In this document: piece after piece, positions 60,901 through 64,000 of the stretch
How positions within the stretch are numbered: position 1 is the stretch's first letter
Layout of the letters: every line of letters starts with the position of its first letter
Assembly (NCBI GenBank): GCA_001936135.1
Contig: CP012814.1
Location: 1,384,774 to 1,448,773 of the forward strand
Source of the DNA: Saccharomycopsis fibuligera x Saccharomycopsis cf. fibuligera
Lineage: Eukaryota > Ascomycota > Saccharomycetes > Ascoideales > Saccharomycopsidaceae
DNA length: 64,000 nucleotides
Reading direction: 5' to 3'
Translations under genes and position numbers: made by a program
Notes under the pieces: model-generated
What the model was told of the DNA's origin: nothing
Database searches by the model: none
Seen by the model: only the letters and a program-made list of their open reading frames with translations

Positions 60901-63900
60901 GAAGCGGCGATAGCGTGTTTTTGCAAGAGCAGAGCGAAGAGAGTAGTAGATATAGTACAAGTGTCAGAAAAAAAGCATTGTATTAGAAGTGTGTAAAACA
61001 AGAAAAGAAAAATACGCAAAAGATGACAAAAGGCAAACGGAGGAAGGAGATACACAAGCAAGTGTGTTGGGAAGACAGGAAATATGATACAAGCGTCAGA
61101 AACAGAGTATAATATTTGTGATATAGCGGTAGTCGGAGGATGGTGAGGAAGATTATGGAATTGAATATGTGGAAGAAAAGAGCGCAAATAATGATTATGA
61201 TGTTGAAGAGCAAAAAGATGGAATACAAGCTAATATAACGGTTGTTGGGGAGAGAGAGGAGTGTGGGATAGGATTTTACATGTGTCAGAAGAGAAGTATT
61301 ATATTTGTAGTACAGTGGATGTGGAAGGGTGGTATGTGTAACGGGTTGGGTACAGGATTGAATTTATATGTTATGAAATACAAGATGGTGTGCAAGGGCG
61401 TTGGGCAGATAATAGATAGAGGACAAGAAAGAGAAAAGAAGTGCTATAGAGGCAATACAGTGGTTGTTGGAGGGGTGTGTATGTGTTAGATGAGAGGAGT
61501 GTGGTTGGCACAGGAGGTGTGTGAATTTAAATGATATTGAGCTTGGGGTATTTGGCAAGGGCGGTGTTATGTGGAAGTGAAGACAATATAATAAAGTGTG
61601 AGGCAAAAAAAAAAAAAAAAAAAGGAAGTGGTGGTATTATGCGGAGCACAAGCGAAGCTCAAGCGAGATGTAGAAAGTAGGGGTAAGAAAATGACAAGTT
61701 ATCAAGCGAGATATTACAGTAGTGTGGTGAGGGAGGAAAGAAAGGCGTTACAGGAATTGAGCACGGGGAAATAGAAGCGAGCAGTACAAAGGTTTAGAAG
61801 TGAGTGAATGAGAAGCAGTAAATAGGAAATACAAGGACGTTAGGAAGAGGGATGTAACAGTAGTGAGTTGAATGTAAGTGTCAGAGAAAGATGGGGATTG
61901 AGGCACGAGATGTAGCGGAGATGTAGCGGAGATGTAGCGGAGATGTAGCAAAGGAGACAGTAAGTGAGAGTATTTTGAAGGGACGATGGGTGGTGTAAAT
62001 ATGAACAAGTGACGAAGAAAGGTATTGTATTGGTACTATGTATGTTGGGTAAGGGTGATATTATAATATTGATACAAGTTAGTAAGGAAGGGCGTCGGGA
62101 AGATAAGAAGACAGTAGGAAGCGAAAGGACGTAGTGCAGTAGTAGTAGAACGATAGTAAAGACAATAGGGAATAGGAGTGATAGACAAGTATTATAATGG
62201 TAATATAGAGTTGTAAAAGAGTGGCAAGTGAGAGATTGATATAAGATAGTATGTAAGTGCGTCGGGAAAGAAGTGAGAAAACAGAGGAAAAATAATGGAA
62301 AGTGGAATAACAGTGACAAAAAGTATTATATCGGTAATATAGAGTCGTAAAAGGATGTTACGACAGAGAATGATACAAGACAGTACGGAAGGGAGTGGAG
62401 ATATTACAACAAGGAAAAGAAAGGGGAAAGAGTAAGATAACAGAAAAGTATTATGATGATAATACGGGAAAATTAGGGGTGATATGTGAGCAATTGATAC
62501 AACACAGTACAGAAAGGCGTCGGGAAGGTAGTAAGAAAAAAAACAGGAAGGGTATTGAAAAGAATAGAAGTAATAGGGAAGTGTGTAATTTGTTGATAAT
62601 ATAAGATCGTAGGAGAACGGTATTCGTGAGATAACAATAGAAGATTGTATGAAAGGGCGTCGGGAAGGATGTAGGGAAGATATTAAAAATAATAGGAAAT
62701 ATGGCGGAGTTATGATGATAGTAAGTGAGAGATTGATACAAGATAGTAAGCAAGGGTGTCGAGGTAATAGCACAGGGAGAAGAGAAAAGAAGTATTGGAG
62801 TAGTATTAGAATGGATAGAAAAGATAATAGGAGTAGCAGACAGGTATTATATTGGGAATACGGGGGAGGTAGGAGGGTAGTAGGTGAGATAGATTGATAG
62901 AAAATATTTTGCGAGGGTGTCGGGAAGGTAGTAAAAATAATAGGAAGATAGTGGAAATAATAAGAGAAACAGACAAGTATTATAATGGTGATATGGGAGA
63001 AGTAAGAGGTGGTAAGTAAGTAAGAGATTGATAGAAGATAGTATGGATGGGGGTTGGGAAGGTAGTAAAAATAATGGGAAGATAAAGGAAAGAAGAGAAG
63101 TGACAGAAAAGTAATATATTGGTAATATGGGAGAGGCAGGAAGGTGGTAAGTGAGAGAGTTGGGAAGGTAGTACAGAAACAGTAGGAAGAGAACAGAAGT
63201 ACGGCAGTAGTGTAGTAATAGAAGTTACAGAGGAGTAATTTATTGGTAATACGGCAGAAGCAGTAGGAAGGTATTGGTGAGAGAACAGTGCAAGATACAA
63301 AGGGAGAAGGTTGGGAAGGTAGTAAAGAAACAGTAGGAAGAGAAGAGATGTACGGCAGTAGTAGTAATAGGAAGTTACAGAAGAGTAATACGGGAGGAAG
63401 CAGGAGGACGCAGGAGGAAGGTATTGGTGAGAGAACAATAGGAGATATTTTGCAAGGGTGTCGGGAAGGTAGTTAAAATAATGGGAAGATAATGGAAAGA
63501 ATAGAAGTGACAGAAAAGTAATATATTGGTAATATATGGATGTAGGAGGGAGGTATATGAGGGAAGAATACAAGATACAAAGGGAGGGAGGGGGTTGGGA
63601 AGGTAAGAAAACAGGGAGAAGTAGAGAAGATTGGAATAGGGAAAGATAAGAGAGAGAAGAAGGGCAGAAGAGTGATAGAAATAGAAAGAGAAGGAGGTAA
63701 AAGAGGGAGAGATTGTACTGGAAGTGAAGAAGAAGAACAGATATAATTGAGGGGAGTGAGAGAGAGATATGAAAGACGGGTAAGAAGAGAAAGTGAGGCG
63801 GGAGGGGAAAAAAGTAAGATTTATTGAAGAGATTTTTGATTTTGAGGAAAAAATAAAATAATTGGGGGAGCGGAAAGGAGAGAGTGGAGAGAATGAAGAG

Positions 63901-64000
63901 CAGGGCAGAGCGAAAGGATAGAAGAAGGAGATGGGTTGCAAGGGAGATAGAAAGAGGGAAATGAGAAGAGGAAGCAGGAGAAGCAGGAGAAGAGCAGAGA
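60901..64000. repeat. purine-rich array with short (about 0.1-0.15 kb) degenerate repeats
   Basis: The + strand is almost entirely A, G and T with strong purine excess. From about 62090 onward a core GTCGGGAAGGTAGTA (or GTTGGGAAGG) recurs near 62095, 62262, 62519, 62655, 62915, 63050, 63155, 63308, 63457 and 63593. Each is usually followed by an A-rich stretch and AGTAGGAAG-like text. Earlier, TTGAATTTATATG..GATGGTGTGCAA blocks recur near 60630 and 61352. Long minus-strand open frames here are by-products of the pyrimidine-rich strand, which rarely forms stop codons. The array continues to the window edge. Confidence 0.75.
61907..61950. repeat. minisatellite, four 11-bp units
   Basis: Four head-to-tail copies of GAGATGTAGCG starting at 61907, 61918, 61929 and 61940, with the last ending GCA. 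This is a recent local expansion inside the older decayed array. Confidence 0.95.

Noticed and set aside
61748-63941. Several long overlapping minus-strand open frames (86-197 codons)
   Set aside because: They lie in the purine-skewed array. The pyrimidine-rich complement rarely forms stop codons, the frames overlap each other, and the products are Leu/Ser/Tyr/Phe low-complexity strings.
1-64000. CRISPR arrays, insertion sequences, rRNA, LTR or reverse transcriptase genes
   Set aside because: No regular repeat-spacer array, no reverse transcriptase or transposase motifs and no rRNA sequence were recognised; the only mobile-element candidate is the recombinase-helicase gene.

Overview
The window looks like about 64 kb of chromosome arm from a budding yeast of the CTG (Serinales; Candida/Lodderomyces) group. 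The evidence is AT-rich intergenic DNA, short introns with GTAWGT-like donors and TACTAAC/TGCTAAT branch sites, mostly single-exon genes, yeast-specific families (Edc1-type, Nip1, Blm10, Hrt3, Tma29, Osh) and near absence of CTG codons from core genes (one CTG in the roughly 1,166 codons of the eIF3k and NIP1 genes). The species was not determined. || Left part (1-11 kb): an Edc1-like decapping activator, an aspartyl protease relic, the penta-EF-hand gene PEF1 with one intron, long gene-poor DNA and a broken MFS transporter. Central core (11-36 kb): eIF3k next to eIF3c (NIP1), convergent with the very large proteasome activator gene BLM10; a septin with two introns, one of which splits the P-loop; an uncharacterised acidic protein; an Mpv17/PMP22-family protein; the F-box gene HRT3; a YDR124W-like gene; a ferric reductase; and TMA29, a short-chain dehydrogenase with two introns. 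Then (36-50 kb): a small secreted protein with a cationic amphipathic C-terminus, a four-exon gene resembling the meiotic axis protein Red1, an oxysterol-binding protein (Osh1/Osh2 type) and two tandem GH15 glucoamylases. || Right part (50-64 kb): the character changes abruptly. A GC-rich gene-free block and a 6 x 16-bp minisatellite precede a 1,327-codon gene. That gene appears to join a tyrosine-recombinase-like domain (R376, R519, H551, Y560, with the family's H-to-Y spacing of 9) to a RecQ-like DEAH helicase and a Cys-rich tail. After it comes more than 8 kb without a credible gene: minisatellites, then a strongly purine-skewed array of decayed repeats (about 0.7 kb units, then about 0.1-0.15 kb units around a GTCGGGAAGGTAGTA core) running to the window edge. 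This suggests a subtelomere with the chromosome end to the right, but no telomere repeat is seen in the window. || Functional themes: translation and RNA turnover (eIF3k, eIF3c, Edc1-like), proteostasis (Blm10, Hrt3), iron and starch/glycogen use (ferric reductase, glucoamylases), and a possibly mobile or self-maintaining recombinase-helicase element at the chromosome end.
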